Positions 35,605 through 43,688 of a stretch of DNA of 64,000 nucleotides are shown here, one piece after another; within the stretch, counting starts at the first letter, position 1; every line of letters starts with the position of its first letter. Below the pieces are notes generated by a model. It made no database searches, had not been told where the DNA came from, and saw only the letters and a program-made list of their open reading frames with translations. The stretch covers positions 196,001 to 260,000 of the forward strand of contig NZ_VFOF01000001.1 of NCBI RefSeq assembly GCF_006715975.1, given 5' to 3'. Position numbers and translations under genes: made by a program. The stretch comes from Zymomonas mobilis (GTDB lineage Bacteria > Pseudomonadota > Alphaproteobacteria > Sphingomonadales > Sphingomonadaceae).

Positions 35605-36327
35605 ATGAAAAGAATAGTTTTTTTAACGGCAGCACTTCTTCCGGTTTTTGCCCAGCCTGTTCATGCGCGGATGACGGTCGGGCATGTCGTAAAAATGACC
35701 CGCGATGGTCTTAAATCGCCACTCCAAAAGGCCGCAGAACGAGGCGATGCCAAAGCGCAATATAGTTTGGGCGATGCCTATTCAAAGGGGCAAAACGTCT
35801 CTAAAAGTGATGAACAAGCCGTGTTTTGGTATCAGAAATCAGCGGATCAAGGCTATGCGCCTGCTCAAGCTGCTTTAGGATATGCCTATTCAATTGGGGC
35901 GGGGGGTACCCATGATGAAGCGCGCGCGGTCTCTTTGTTTCAAAAAGCGGCCGATCAGGGCAATGCGGCGGCGCAATATAATCTAGGCATTGCGTATTCA
36001 AATGGCCAAGGCGTGCCTCATAGTGATGAACAGGCAGTCTCTTGGTATCAAAAATCTGCCAATCAAGGCTATGCCCCAGCGCAATTCAATTTGGGCGCAG
36101 CTTATTATCATGGTGAGGGCGTAACCCAGAGTTATGAGCAGGCTGTGACTTGGTATCAAAAGGCGGCAGAGCAGGGTGATAGCAAAGCGCAAACAGCGTT
36201 GGGTGTTGCATATATTACCGGCCGTGGCGTTCCGAAAAGCAAAGAAAAGGCGTTATTGTGGATTCAGAAATCGGCTGATCAGGGAGATGTTACTGCCCAG
36301 AAAATTCTGCCTGCATTAAAGAAGTAG
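35605..36327 (+). CDS. Sel1-repeat secreted protein 2
   Basis: A 240-residue protein. The signal peptide MKRIVFLTAALLPVFAQPVHA (1-21) is clear, and five Sel1 units of 36 residues follow from about DAKAQYSLGDAYSKG, then a short closing helix (AQKILPALKK). Sel1 units form TPR-like two-helix solenoids used as protein-interaction scaffolds. ATG 35605 is preferred because the 17 extra residues from 35554 have no counterpart in paralogues. The second unit is the most diverged (GAGGTHDEARAVSLF). The short leader ATATATGGTTACA is shared in outline with the other array genes. Confidence 0.85.
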   Translation: MKRIVFLTAALLPVFAQPVHARMTVGHVVKMTRDGLKSPLQKAAERGDAKAQYSLGDAYSKGQNVSKSDEQAVFWYQKSADQGYAPAQAALGYAYSIGAGGTHDEARAVSLFQKAADQGNAAAQYNLGIAYSNGQGVPHSDEQAVSWYQKSANQGYAPAQFNLGAAYYHGEGVTQSYEQAVTWYQKAAEQGDSKAQTALGVAYITGRGVPKSKEKALLWIQKSADQGDVTAQKILPALKK

Positions 36328-36486
36328 ATTTTTAGGTAGTCTTTATCGTGCAAGCATAACGGGGGTGTGGATGTTGATAAAATTTTGTCGATATCCGCCC
36401 CTTTTTATTTAAGTCGCGGAAGCTCTAAAAAAACGTGTTTTATCGAAGAATCCTCTTTACCTTTCCTTTTCAAATATAGAGTTTTT

Positions 36487-37860
36487 ATGAAAAAAATCCT
36501 GCTGTTGTCGGTTGCCTTTTTGTCTGTTTCTGTTGCTTCTGCCCAAGCAGAGAAGCCCGATAACGCGCCTGTTACATCCCATAGTGATGATGACGGAATG
36601 CTTCCGATGAAGAAGGCGGCTGAAGCCGGTGATGTTGCCGCTCAATCTAATTTGGGTTTGGCATATTATTGTGGAGCAGGGGTAAATAAAGACGATGCGT
36701 TAGCGGCATTTTGGTATCAGAAAGCCGCAGAAAAAGGGTTAGAGTCGGCCCAGTATAATTTGGGTAATCTGTATGCCACCGGAGAAGGTGTTGCCCAAAA
36801 TGACGAGCGGGCGGCCTATTGGTATCAGAAGGCGGCCGAGCAAGGCGTTGACGAAGCGCAGTATAATCTAGCGCTGGCCTATGAAAGTGGCAAAGGCGTT
36901 GAACAAAGTAATGCCTTAGCGGCCTTTTGGTTGATGAAAGCGGCCAATAAATCATTCAAAGCAAAAACCCATTTGGGATTGGCTTATCAGGCAGGGATTA
37001 TTGTTCCTCGTGATGATAAAAAAGCGATCGCCCTGTTTTTGAAGGCCAACCGTCAGGCTTATTATGCTGCTGCCCAAATGGCTTTGGGTAATACCTATCG
37101 TAACGGTATCGGGGTAAAGCAGGATGATCGGAAAGCCTTCGCTTGGTATCAGAAAGCTGCTGAGCAGGGCGATAGTAAAGCGCAAGATGCTTTGGGTGGC
37201 GCCTATGTTATGGGATGGGGAGTGCCTCAGAATTATGAGCATGGCGTATACTGGTTTCGTAAGGCCGCGGAGCAAGGCTTTAGCGAGGCACAATATAATT
37301 TAGCCTTTGCCTATGCGCATGGTTCAGGTGTGCCTAAAGATGGTAAGCAATCCTTGTTTTGGTATCAAAAAGCTGCCGAGCAGGGGGATGCTAACTCAGA
37401 ATACAATGTCGGGCTTGCCTATCGAAAAGGCGAAGATGTGCCGCAGGATTTCGAAAAAGCCGCCTATTGGTATCAGAAAGCCGCAGAAAAAGGTCACGCC
37501 AGAGCGCAGTTAAATTTAGGATTTGCCTATCATAATGGTCGGGGGTTGCCCTTGGATTATGCGAAGGCCGTTTTTTGGTACCGTAAAGCGGCAGAGCAAG
37601 GAGATGGCAAAGCGGAATATAATTTGGGCGTTGCTTATTATAATGGAGAAGGTGAGCCGAAAGATATCGACCAAACCGTTTTTTGGATAGAAAAAGCCGC
37701 TAATCGAGGCGAGGCCGCTGCCCAATATAATTTAGGTGTTTTCTATCTTAAAGGCGAAGGGGTGCCAAAAGATAAGGAAAAGGCGAATTTTTGGTTTGAG
37801 AAAGCCGCCGCCAATGGGGATGCCGATGCACGGAATTGGCTCCAAAATTCAAAATCTTAG
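36487..37860 (+). CDS. Sel1-repeat secreted protein 3 (longest)
   Basis: A 457-residue protein. Signal peptide MKKILLLSVAFLSVSVASAQA is followed by eleven Sel1 units and a partial closing unit (ARNWLQNSKS). Most units keep the AxYNLGxxYxxGxGVxxDxxKAxxWYxKAAxxG pattern; the fourth is degenerate (FKAKTHLGLAYQAG, about 35 residues). ATG 36487 was chosen over 36367 because the upstream 40 residues lack paralogue support. Its leader (GAGTTTTTATG) differs from that of genes 2 and 5-9, so it may be an older, separately regulated member. Confidence 0.87.
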   Translation: MKKILLLSVAFLSVSVASAQAEKPDNAPVTSHSDDDGMLPMKKAAEAGDVAAQSNLGLAYYCGAGVNKDDALAAFWYQKAAEKGLESAQYNLGNLYATGEGVAQNDERAAYWYQKAAEQGVDEAQYNLALAYESGKGVEQSNALAAFWLMKAANKSFKAKTHLGLAYQAGIIVPRDDKKAIALFLKANRQAYYAAAQMALGNTYRNGIGVKQDDRKAFAWYQKAAEQGDSKAQDALGGAYVMGWGVPQNYEHGVYWFRKAAEQGFSEAQYNLAFAYAHGSGVPKDGKQSLFWYQKAAEQGDANSEYNVGLAYRKGEDVPQDFEKAAYWYQKAAEKGHARAQLNLGFAYHNGRGLPLDYAKAVFWYRKAAEQGDGKAEYNLGVAYYNGEGEPKDIDQTVFWIEKAANRGEAAAQYNLGVFYLKGEGVPKDKEKANFWFEKAAANGDADARNWLQNSKS

Positions 37861-38008
37861 ATTCCGTTGGAATAGTGAGTGTTTGTCTTTTGCAACAAGG
37901 TAGAATGATTTCTGTTTTGGGCAAAAAGGGCTGTTTAATATTGGATTCAGCTTCTTAAATTAAGTTGAAATAAAATGGTTCAGCCTTTTTGATAGATGGG
38001 CAGTCGCT

Positions 38009-38833
38009 ATGAAAAAAATTCTGTTTTTTACAGCTATCTTTTTGCCTTTTATGGCTAGTCCTGTCCCAGCGCAGACAGGGCCGGCATCCAAAATATCTAG
38101 TGGCAGTGGCTTTCAGTCTCTTGAAAAAAGAGCTTTTGCTGGAAATGCCAAAGGGCAGACAGATTTAGGCACGGCTTATTATAACGGTCACGGCGTGACG
38201 CAGGATTATAAGCAGGCCATACTCTGGTACCAAAAGGCCGCCAGCCAAGGTTACCCAGTGGCGCAATTCTATTTAGGAAATGCCTACCTTCACGGTATCG
38301 GTCTGCAGCAAAGTGATGAGCGTGCTGCTTTTTGGTATCAAAAATCCGCTAATCAGGGTTTTGCTGAAGCGCAGTATAACTTGGCGCTTGCTTACTATAA
38401 TGGTCGAGGCGTTGCCCAAAATTATGATCAGGCGGCTTTCTGGTATCAGAGGGCGGCTAATCAAGGTTCTGCACCGGCTCAATTTTATTTGGGTGACATG
38501 TACCGAAATGGCGCTGGCCTGCCGGAAGATGATCAACAGGCTATATTTTGGTATCAAAAGGCTGCCGATCAGGGCTTTGCCGAGGCGCAATATCATTTGG
38601 GATTGGCCTATCGTGATGGCACAGCTGTAAAGAAAAATGAGCAGCAAGCCGTTTTTTGGTATCAGAAAGCGGCCAATCAGGGGCATCCGGCGGCCGAGCT
38701 TAATTTAGGTGTCTCTTATCTTAAAGGTAAAGGTGTTACGAAAGATAAGGAGAAGGCCGCTTTTTGGTTAGAAAAAGCTGCCGATCAAGGGGACAGCAAT
38801 GCCCAAGATTTGCTGCAAATGATGAATAAATAA
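38009..38833 (+). CDS. Sel1-repeat secreted protein 4
   Basis: A 274-residue protein with signal peptide MKKILFFTAIFLPFMASPVPA and six Sel1 units (first NAKGQTDLGTAYYNG, last HPAAELNLGVSYLKG) and a partial closing unit. It shares the MKKIL start and an unlike leader with protein 3, whereas proteins 1, 2 and 5-9 start MKRI/V. A rho-independent terminator follows at 38862, so it ends a transcript. Confidence 0.87.
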   Translation: MKKILFFTAIFLPFMASPVPAQTGPASKISSGSGFQSLEKRAFAGNAKGQTDLGTAYYNGHGVTQDYKQAILWYQKAASQGYPVAQFYLGNAYLHGIGLQQSDERAAFWYQKSANQGFAEAQYNLALAYYNGRGVAQNYDQAAFWYQRAANQGSAPAQFYLGDMYRNGAGLPEDDQQAIFWYQKAADQGFAEAQYHLGLAYRDGTAVKKNEQQAVFWYQKAANQGHPAAELNLGVSYLKGKGVTKDKEKAAFWLEKAADQGDSNAQDLLQMMNK

Positions 38834-38860
38834 GTTTTATCAAATTGATAGTGAGGCGAC

Positions 38861-39033
38861 CGGCTGGGTAGATTTAAGCAATCTATCCAGCTTTTTTGTT
38901 TTTATTTAAGAAAAGATTCTAATCGGATGTGTTAGTAAAATTTAAAGGCGAGTTGTGAATAATTTTTAAATATAAATAATTATATGGTTATTGTAGAATA
39001 TTTATCGATTATTTTAGAAATTACGTGGCCATT
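38861..39033 (+). repeat. Duplicated intergenic unit, copy A
   Basis: The terminator, AT-rich spacer and leader before Sel1 gene 5 are recognisably the same as those before gene 6 (39778-39945). Shared elements include CCAGCTTTTTT, TTAGTAAAAT, the run around AAATATAAAT, TATCGATTATTTTA and ACGTGGCCATTATG. The whole unit, not only the coding part, was copied. Confidence 0.75.
38862..38898 (+). terminator. Terminator after Sel1 gene 4
   Basis: GCTGGGTAGATT (38862-38873) pairs with AATCTATCCAGC (38879-38890) over 12 bp with one G-U pair, followed by a T run. Confidence 0.85.
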
Positions 39034-39747
39034 ATGAAAAGAATATTATTTGTATCGGCGTTTTTGTTTTTTATCGCTAATCCTGTTCATGCAGAAGATA
39101 AGCAAGATGGAAAAGAATCCAGCGCGCTTTCTATGCCCGCTATTTTAAATGCGGTGGCCGCGGGCAATGCAATGGGGCAAACCGCATTAGCTGAGGCATA
39201 TGCCTTTGGTGTTGGTGTCCCAAAGGACGAGAAGAAAGCGGCCTTTTGGTATGAGAAAGCTGCTGAGCAAGGCATTGACGAAGCGCAGTATAATTTAGGT
39301 CTTCTTTATAGCGAGGGCGTCGGTGTACCACGTGATTCCGAGAAAGCTATTTTTTGGTGGCAGAAGGCGGCTGATCAAAATTTTGCTCCAGCCCAATATA
39401 ATCTGGGTGTATCTTATCATGACGGTGACGGCGTGCCACAAGATGATAAGCAAGCCGCCCTATGGTACCAGAAAGCGGCCGATCAAGGCGATGCTGATGG
39501 CCAATTTGCTCTAGGATTTACTTATACTAATCCTGAAACAGGGCTATTAGATTATAAAAAAGCGGCTTTTTGGTTCCAGAAAGCCGCGGATCAGGGCCTT
39601 GCCGATGCGCAATATGATTTAGGTATTGCATATTCGAATGGCCAAGGCGTGCCACAGGATTTTGAAAAAGCCAAATTTTGGTGGCAGAAGGCTGCCGAAA
39701 ATGGAAATGTAGATGCGCAAAAAGCGCTTCAGAAATTGAATAAATAG
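39034..39747 (+). CDS. Sel1-repeat secreted protein 5
   Basis: A 237-residue protein with signal peptide MKRILFVSAFLFFIANPVHA and five Sel1 units, then AQKALQKLNK. Its signal peptide and first three units are nearly the same as those of protein 6 (EDKQDGKESS against EDKQNGKASS; WYEKAAEQGIDEAQYN in both), so the two are recent tandem duplicates. ATG 39034 follows the conserved leader ACGTGGCCATT; GTG 39025 is also in frame. The fourth unit has an altered turn (NPETGLLDYKKA). Confidence 0.88.
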   Translation: MKRILFVSAFLFFIANPVHAEDKQDGKESSALSMPAILNAVAAGNAMGQTALAEAYAFGVGVPKDEKKAAFWYEKAAEQGIDEAQYNLGLLYSEGVGVPRDSEKAIFWWQKAADQNFAPAQYNLGVSYHDGDGVPQDDKQAALWYQKAADQGDADGQFALGFTYTNPETGLLDYKKAAFWFQKAADQGLADAQYDLGIAYSNGQGVPQDFEKAKFWWQKAAENGNVDAQKALQKLNK

Positions 39748-39777
39748 TTATTTAGAGGCTTAAAAAGCTGGATGGTG

Positions 39778-39945
39778 AGCTGGGTAGGTAATCTGTCCAG
39801 CTTTTTTTGTTCTTATTTAGAAAAAAACTTCTGATTGGAAATATTAGTAAAATTACAAAACGAATTGTTAATAATTTTCAAATATAAATTATTCTGTGAT
39901 TATTGCGGAATAATTATCGATTATTTTAAAAATTACGTGGCCATT
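39778..39945 (+). repeat. Duplicated intergenic unit, copy B
   Basis: This is the homologue of 38861-39033, placed between Sel1 genes 5 and 6. It carries the same hairpin and leader order with scattered substitutions and small indels. Confidence 0.75.
39779..39808 (+). terminator. Terminator after Sel1 gene 5
   Basis: GCTGGGTAG (39779-39787) pairs with CTGTCCAGC (39793-39801) using two G-U pairs, followed by seven T. An alternative longer stem begins at AAAAAGCTGGA (39763). Confidence 0.8.
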
Positions 39946-41196
39946 ATGAAAAGAATATTATTTGCATCGGTGTTTTTGTTTTTTACCGCTAATCCTGTTC
40001 ATGCAGAAGATAAGCAAAATGGAAAAGCATCCAGCACGATTTCTATGCCCGCTATTCTAAAAGCGGTGGACGCAGGTAATGCAAAGGGGCAAGCTGCATT
40101 AGCTGAGATTTATGCCTCTGGTATTGGTGTCCCAAAGGACGAGCAGAAAGCGGCGTTTTGGTATGAGAAAGCTGCTGAGCAAGGTATTGACGAAGCGCAG
40201 TATAATTTAGGCATTCTTTATAGCGAGGGCGTCGGCGTACCACGTGATTTCGAGAAAGCTACTTTTTGGTGGCAGAAGGCGGCTGATCAAAATTTTGCAC
40301 CCGCCCAATATAATTTGGGCGTATCTTATCATCAAGGTCGCGGCGTGCCAAAAGATGATAAGCAAGCAGCCCTGTGGTACCAGAAAGCCGCCGAGCAGAA
40401 TTTTGCACCCGCTCAATTGAGCTTTGGAAAATTTTTTTATTTTGGCGTAGCTGTGCCGCAGAATTATGAAAAAGCCCTTTTTTGGTATCAGAAAGCCGCA
40501 GATCAAGGGTATGCCGAGGCACAATTCGTTTTAGGGGTCTCTTATTCTAATAACCAGAAGCTGTTAGATTACAAAAAATCAATATTTTGGTATGAGAAGG
40601 CGGCTGCGCAGGATGTTGTGAAAGCGCAATATAATTTAGCCGCTCTTTATGAAAAAGGCGTTGCCGTCCCTCAAGATTACGAAAAAGCTGCCTCTTGGTT
40701 TCAGAAAGGTGCCGATCAAAATTTTGCGCCGTCTCAACTTGCCCTTGGTAAGCTTTATTATTTCGGCAAAGCTGTGCCACAGAATTATGAAAAAGCAGTC
40801 TTCTGGTTCCAAAAAGCGGCTGATCAAGGCGATGCCGATGGCCAATTTGCTCTAGGATCTATTTATGCCAGCTCTCAAACTGGGCTGTTGGATTATAAAA
40901 AAGCGGTGTTTTGGTTCGAAAAAGCCGCCGAGCAGGGCATAGTTGGTGCTCAATACAATTTAGCCAATCTTTATGATCAAGGTGTTGCTGGATCACAAAA
41001 TTCTGAGAAAGCGGCTTTTTGGTATGAAAAGGCGGCAGAGCAAGGCTTTGCCGATGCTCAGTATAATTTGGGTGTTCATTATGGCAAAGGCGAAGGCGTG
41101 CCACAAAATATCGAAAAAGCTACATTCTGGTGGCAAAAGGCCGCCGAAAAGGGAAATGTAGATGCGCAGCAAGCGCTTCAAAAATTGAATAAATAG
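39946..41196 (+). CDS. Sel1-repeat secreted protein 6, with internal block duplication
   Basis: A 416-residue protein: signal peptide MKRILFASVFLFFTANPVHA, ten Sel1 units and a closing AQQALQKLNK. Units 4-6 and 7-9 form a second-order repeat of about 107 residues each (residues 153-259 and 260-367, starting FAPAQLSFGKFFYFG and FAPSQLALGKLYYFG). The middle unit of each block has the same odd turn (LLDYKKS/LLDYKKA). It is thus an enlarged version of protein 5. ATG 39946 lies after the conserved leader; the 37 upstream in-frame residues are leader DNA. Confidence 0.88.
   Translation: MKRILFASVFLFFTANPVHAEDKQNGKASSTISMPAILKAVDAGNAKGQAALAEIYASGIGVPKDEQKAAFWYEKAAEQGIDEAQYNLGILYSEGVGVPRDFEKATFWWQKAADQNFAPAQYNLGVSYHQGRGVPKDDKQAALWYQKAAEQNFAPAQLSFGKFFYFGVAVPQNYEKALFWYQKAADQGYAEAQFVLGVSYSNNQKLLDYKKSIFWYEKAAAQDVVKAQYNLAALYEKGVAVPQDYEKAASWFQKGADQNFAPSQLALGKLYYFGKAVPQNYEKAVFWFQKAADQGDADGQFALGSIYASSQTGLLDYKKAVFWFEKAAEQGIVGAQYNLANLYDQGVAGSQNSEKAAFWYEKAAEQGFADAQYNLGVHYGKGEGVPQNIEKATFWWQKAAEKGNVDAQQALQKLNK
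40402..41046 (+). repeat. Two tandem blocks of three Sel1 units inside gene 6
   Basis: Block 1 is 40402-40722 and block 2 is 40723-41046. The order of unit types (YFG, LLDYKK, EKGVA/DQGVA) is the same in both, indicating duplication of about 320 bp rather than of single units. Confidence 0.7.
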
Positions 41197-41214
41197 TTTT
41201 TTAGGGGCTTATAG

Positions 41215-41260
41215 AGCGGGATGATGTGCCGGGTGGAGGCACGCGATCTATCCCGCTTTT
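41215..41260 (+). terminator. Terminator after Sel1 gene 6
   Basis: AGCGGGAT (41215-41222) pairs with ATCCCGCT (41250-41257), with a short T run after it and a 27-nt loop that contains further GC-rich pairing. Confidence 0.7.
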
Positions 41261-41382
41261 GAAAGATACAAATGGAGTTGAATAATTTCATTTATTGGAT
41301 GGAATATTTGCTTCCAATAAAACTATTGCCATGATCGCTGTTTGATCGTTATGCGATTTTTTTTATAAATTATACGGTGATC

Positions 41383-41997
41383 ATGAAAAGAGTATTATTC
41401 GCAGCAGTGTCTTTATCTTTCATCGCTCATCCTTTTTATGCTGTGGCAGTAGGACAGGTTGCCGAAGGATCCAATCGCCCTTCGATAGCCGCATTGCAGA
41501 AAAAAGCAGAAGCTGGAGATGTTAAGGCGCAATCTGCCTTGGGGGAGGCTTACAGTTTTGGTCAAGGCGTTCCACAAAGCGATGAAAAGGCCGCTTTTTG
41601 GTATCAAAAGGCTGCAAAGAAAGGCTATGCACCTGCTCAATTCCATTTAGGTAATTTTTATCACAATGGTGATGGTCTCCCGAAAAGTAATGAGCAGGCT
41701 ATTTTTTGGTGGCAGAAGGCGGCAGAGCAAGGTGAAGCCAAAGCGCAATTTAACGTAGCTATTGCTTATCATACTGGCCAAGCTGTGCCGAAGAGTGATG
41801 AGCGTTTTATTTTTTGGATGGAGCAGGCTGCTAATCAAGGCGCTGTCATGGCACAAATGGTGCTGGGAACGGCCTATGCCAATGGTCAAGGCGCAGCAAA
41901 AGACAAAAAGAAGGCTGCTTATTGGTATCAGAAGGCGGCTGATAACGGAAATACCGACGCACAAAAAATGCTGAAAGCATTGAATGATCAGCATTAG
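41383..41997 (+). CDS. Sel1-repeat secreted protein 7
   Basis: A 204-residue protein with signal peptide MKRVLFAAVSLSFIAHPFYA and four Sel1 units (first DVKAQSALGEAYSFG, last AVMAQMVLGTAYANG), then AQKMLKALNDQH. It is the shortest apparently intact member. The leader ATACGGTGATC directly precedes ATG; a GTG at 41377 is in frame. Repeat 3 has lost the usual WYQKA (FIFWMEQAAN). Confidence 0.87.
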   Translation: MKRVLFAAVSLSFIAHPFYAVAVGQVAEGSNRPSIAALQKKAEAGDVKAQSALGEAYSFGQGVPQSDEKAAFWYQKAAKKGYAPAQFHLGNFYHNGDGLPKSNEQAIFWWQKAAEQGEAKAQFNVAIAYHTGQAVPKSDERFIFWMEQAANQGAVMAQMVLGTAYANGQGAAKDKKKAAYWYQKAADNGNTDAQKMLKALNDQH

Positions 41998-42021
41998 AGC
42001 TTAGGGTTTTAAGATGTCTTG

Positions 42022-42055
42022 GACTGGGCGTGTTTTGTTCTGCCCAGTCTTTTTA
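42022..42055 (+). terminator. Terminator after Sel1 gene 7
   Basis: GACTGGGC (42022-42029) pairs with GCCCAGTC (42042-42049), followed by TTTTT. Confidence 0.85.
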
Positions 42056-42219
42056 TTGTGTAAATTACATTATGTTCTGAGATAAGATCTACAAAAAAGA
42101 TAATTTCGAGTTGTGTTAAGATAATTGATTTATGAAATAAAAATAATTTTTAAATATAATTGTTATTATAGATAGAATATAATATTTTTTAAGTAATTTT
42201 TACAATTTGTGCGGTTATC

Positions 42220-42930
42220 ATGATCATTATTATTTCTTTCGTTGCAACGCTTTTATTGGCGATGTTTTTTGGACAAAAGAAGCAGAAAAAACCAGATATA
42301 TTTACATACCATTCTGTTTCTGAAGTGCAGAATGCGGCTGAAGCCAATGATGCTGAAGCGCAATATAATTTAGGCCTTGCCCATTATACAGGTTCTGAAG
42401 TTCGACAGGATTATAAAAAAGCCCTATCTTTGTGGGAACAATCGGCTGAGCAAGGCTATGCTGATGCTCAGTTTATTTTGGGTGCGGCTTATCAAAGCGG
42501 TGAAATTGTGCCGCAAAATTATGAAAAAGCTGCCTTCTGGCTTAAAAAAGCAGCAGAGCAAGGCAATATTATGGCTCAGTGTAATTTAGGCGTTTTTTAT
42601 AACAATGGTGCGGGTGTGCCGCAAAGTGATGAAAAGTCAGCTTTTTGGTATTTGAAAGCGGCCGAACAAGGTGAACCGAGATCTCAATTCAATTTTGGTG
42701 TTGCCTGTTATAATGGGGCTGGGGTGCCACAGGATTATGAGAGAGCCGTTTATTGGTATAAAAAGGCTGCCGATCAGGGCAATCACTTTGCTCAATATAA
42801 TTTAGGTCTTTGCTATGGCAAAGGTTTGGGTGTGCCAGAAAATCGAGAAAAAGCATTATTCTGGATTCAGCAGGCTGCCAATAACGGGGATGTCCAGGCA
42901 AAAAGTGCCCTTCGACAAGGAATTATCTGA
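42220..42930 (+). CDS. Sel1-repeat protein 8, membrane-anchored
   Basis: A 236-residue protein with five Sel1 units from about DAEAQYNLGLAHYTG and an atypical end (AKSALRQGII). It lacks the array's usual signal peptide: the N terminus is a hydrophobic anchor, MIIIISFVATLLLAMFFG, followed directly by basic QKKQKK. A positive-inside reading would place the Sel1 domain in the cytoplasm, unlike its exported paralogues. The upstream leader (GTGCGGTTATC before ATG) is still of the array type. Confidence 0.85.
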   Translation: MIIIISFVATLLLAMFFGQKKQKKPDIFTYHSVSEVQNAAEANDAEAQYNLGLAHYTGSEVRQDYKKALSLWEQSAEQGYADAQFILGAAYQSGEIVPQNYEKAAFWLKKAAEQGNIMAQCNLGVFYNNGAGVPQSDEKSAFWYLKAAEQGEPRSQFNFGVACYNGAGVPQDYERAVYWYKKAADQGNHFAQYNLGLCYGKGLGVPENREKALFWIQQAANNGDVQAKSALRQGII

Positions 42931-43070
42931 AGCGCGGATATTCAAATATTTATAGTGGTTGGTAGAGTTTTTTGGGCATTGTTTAATGGTTATTTTTCTG
43001 CCGTCTAAACATTTTAGATAAATATTATCATTTCTGCCGTAAATTAGTTGTTCGATCTTTTTATAATTAT

Positions 43071-43589
43071 GTGGTTTTCACGAAAAGAATATTATGGGCA
43101 GCAGCATTTTGGCCTTTGGTTGTTAATCCTGTTCAAGCGGCAGAGGAAACGCAGACAAGTCAGATAGAGCAGGTATCCAGTGATAATTCTATAGTTGAAA
43201 TCCAGAAGGCTGCCGAGGCAGATGATGCCAAGGCTCAGCTAAGGTTAGCTGCGTTTTATTCCTTAGGTCAGAATGTCCCTCAGGATTATAAGATGGCGGC
43301 GTTTTGGTATCAGAAAGCGGCTGATTAAGGGTATGCTTTTGCTCAAAATAATTTAGGGAATGCCTATGCTTATGGTGCCGGTGTTTCCCAAAATTATGGG
43401 AAAATGGTATTCTGGTATCAGAAATCTGCGGATCAAGGTAATGCGGATGCTCAATTAAAGCTAGGTTTTGCGTATTACCTTGGTCAAGGCGTGCTAAAAG
43501 ATGAAAGAGTAGCGAGATTCTGGATTCAGCAGGCGGCAGATAAAGGTAATACCGACGCACAAAAAGCATTGCCAATAATGTTTCGTTAG
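43071..43589 (+). pseudogene. Sel1-repeat gene 9, nonsense and start-codon damage
   Basis: The sequence encodes a signal peptide (KRILWAAAFWPLVVNPVQA) and three Sel1 units, then AQKALPIMFR. Two lesions are seen. Where paralogues have the ATG of MKRI, this copy has ACG (43080), leaving only an upstream GTG (43071) as a start. Within unit 1 the conserved Gln of ADQG is a TAA stop (43327-43329). The frame is otherwise intact to TAG 43589. If translated, only 85 residues would be made. Confidence 0.82.
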
Positions 43590-43688
43590 TTTTTACCAGC
43601 GGATTCGCTCCATTATTTCGTCTTCATTATCGGGATTAGGTGCGTTTTATCTGTTGATTGAAATTTGGGGGTGAGGTGATCTCGCCCG

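Noticed and set aside
34800-43500. Periodic repetition that could look like a CRISPR or satellite array
   Set aside because: The period is about 108 bp (36 codons) in one open frame per gene, with Sel1 motifs and no constant direct repeat with unique spacers.
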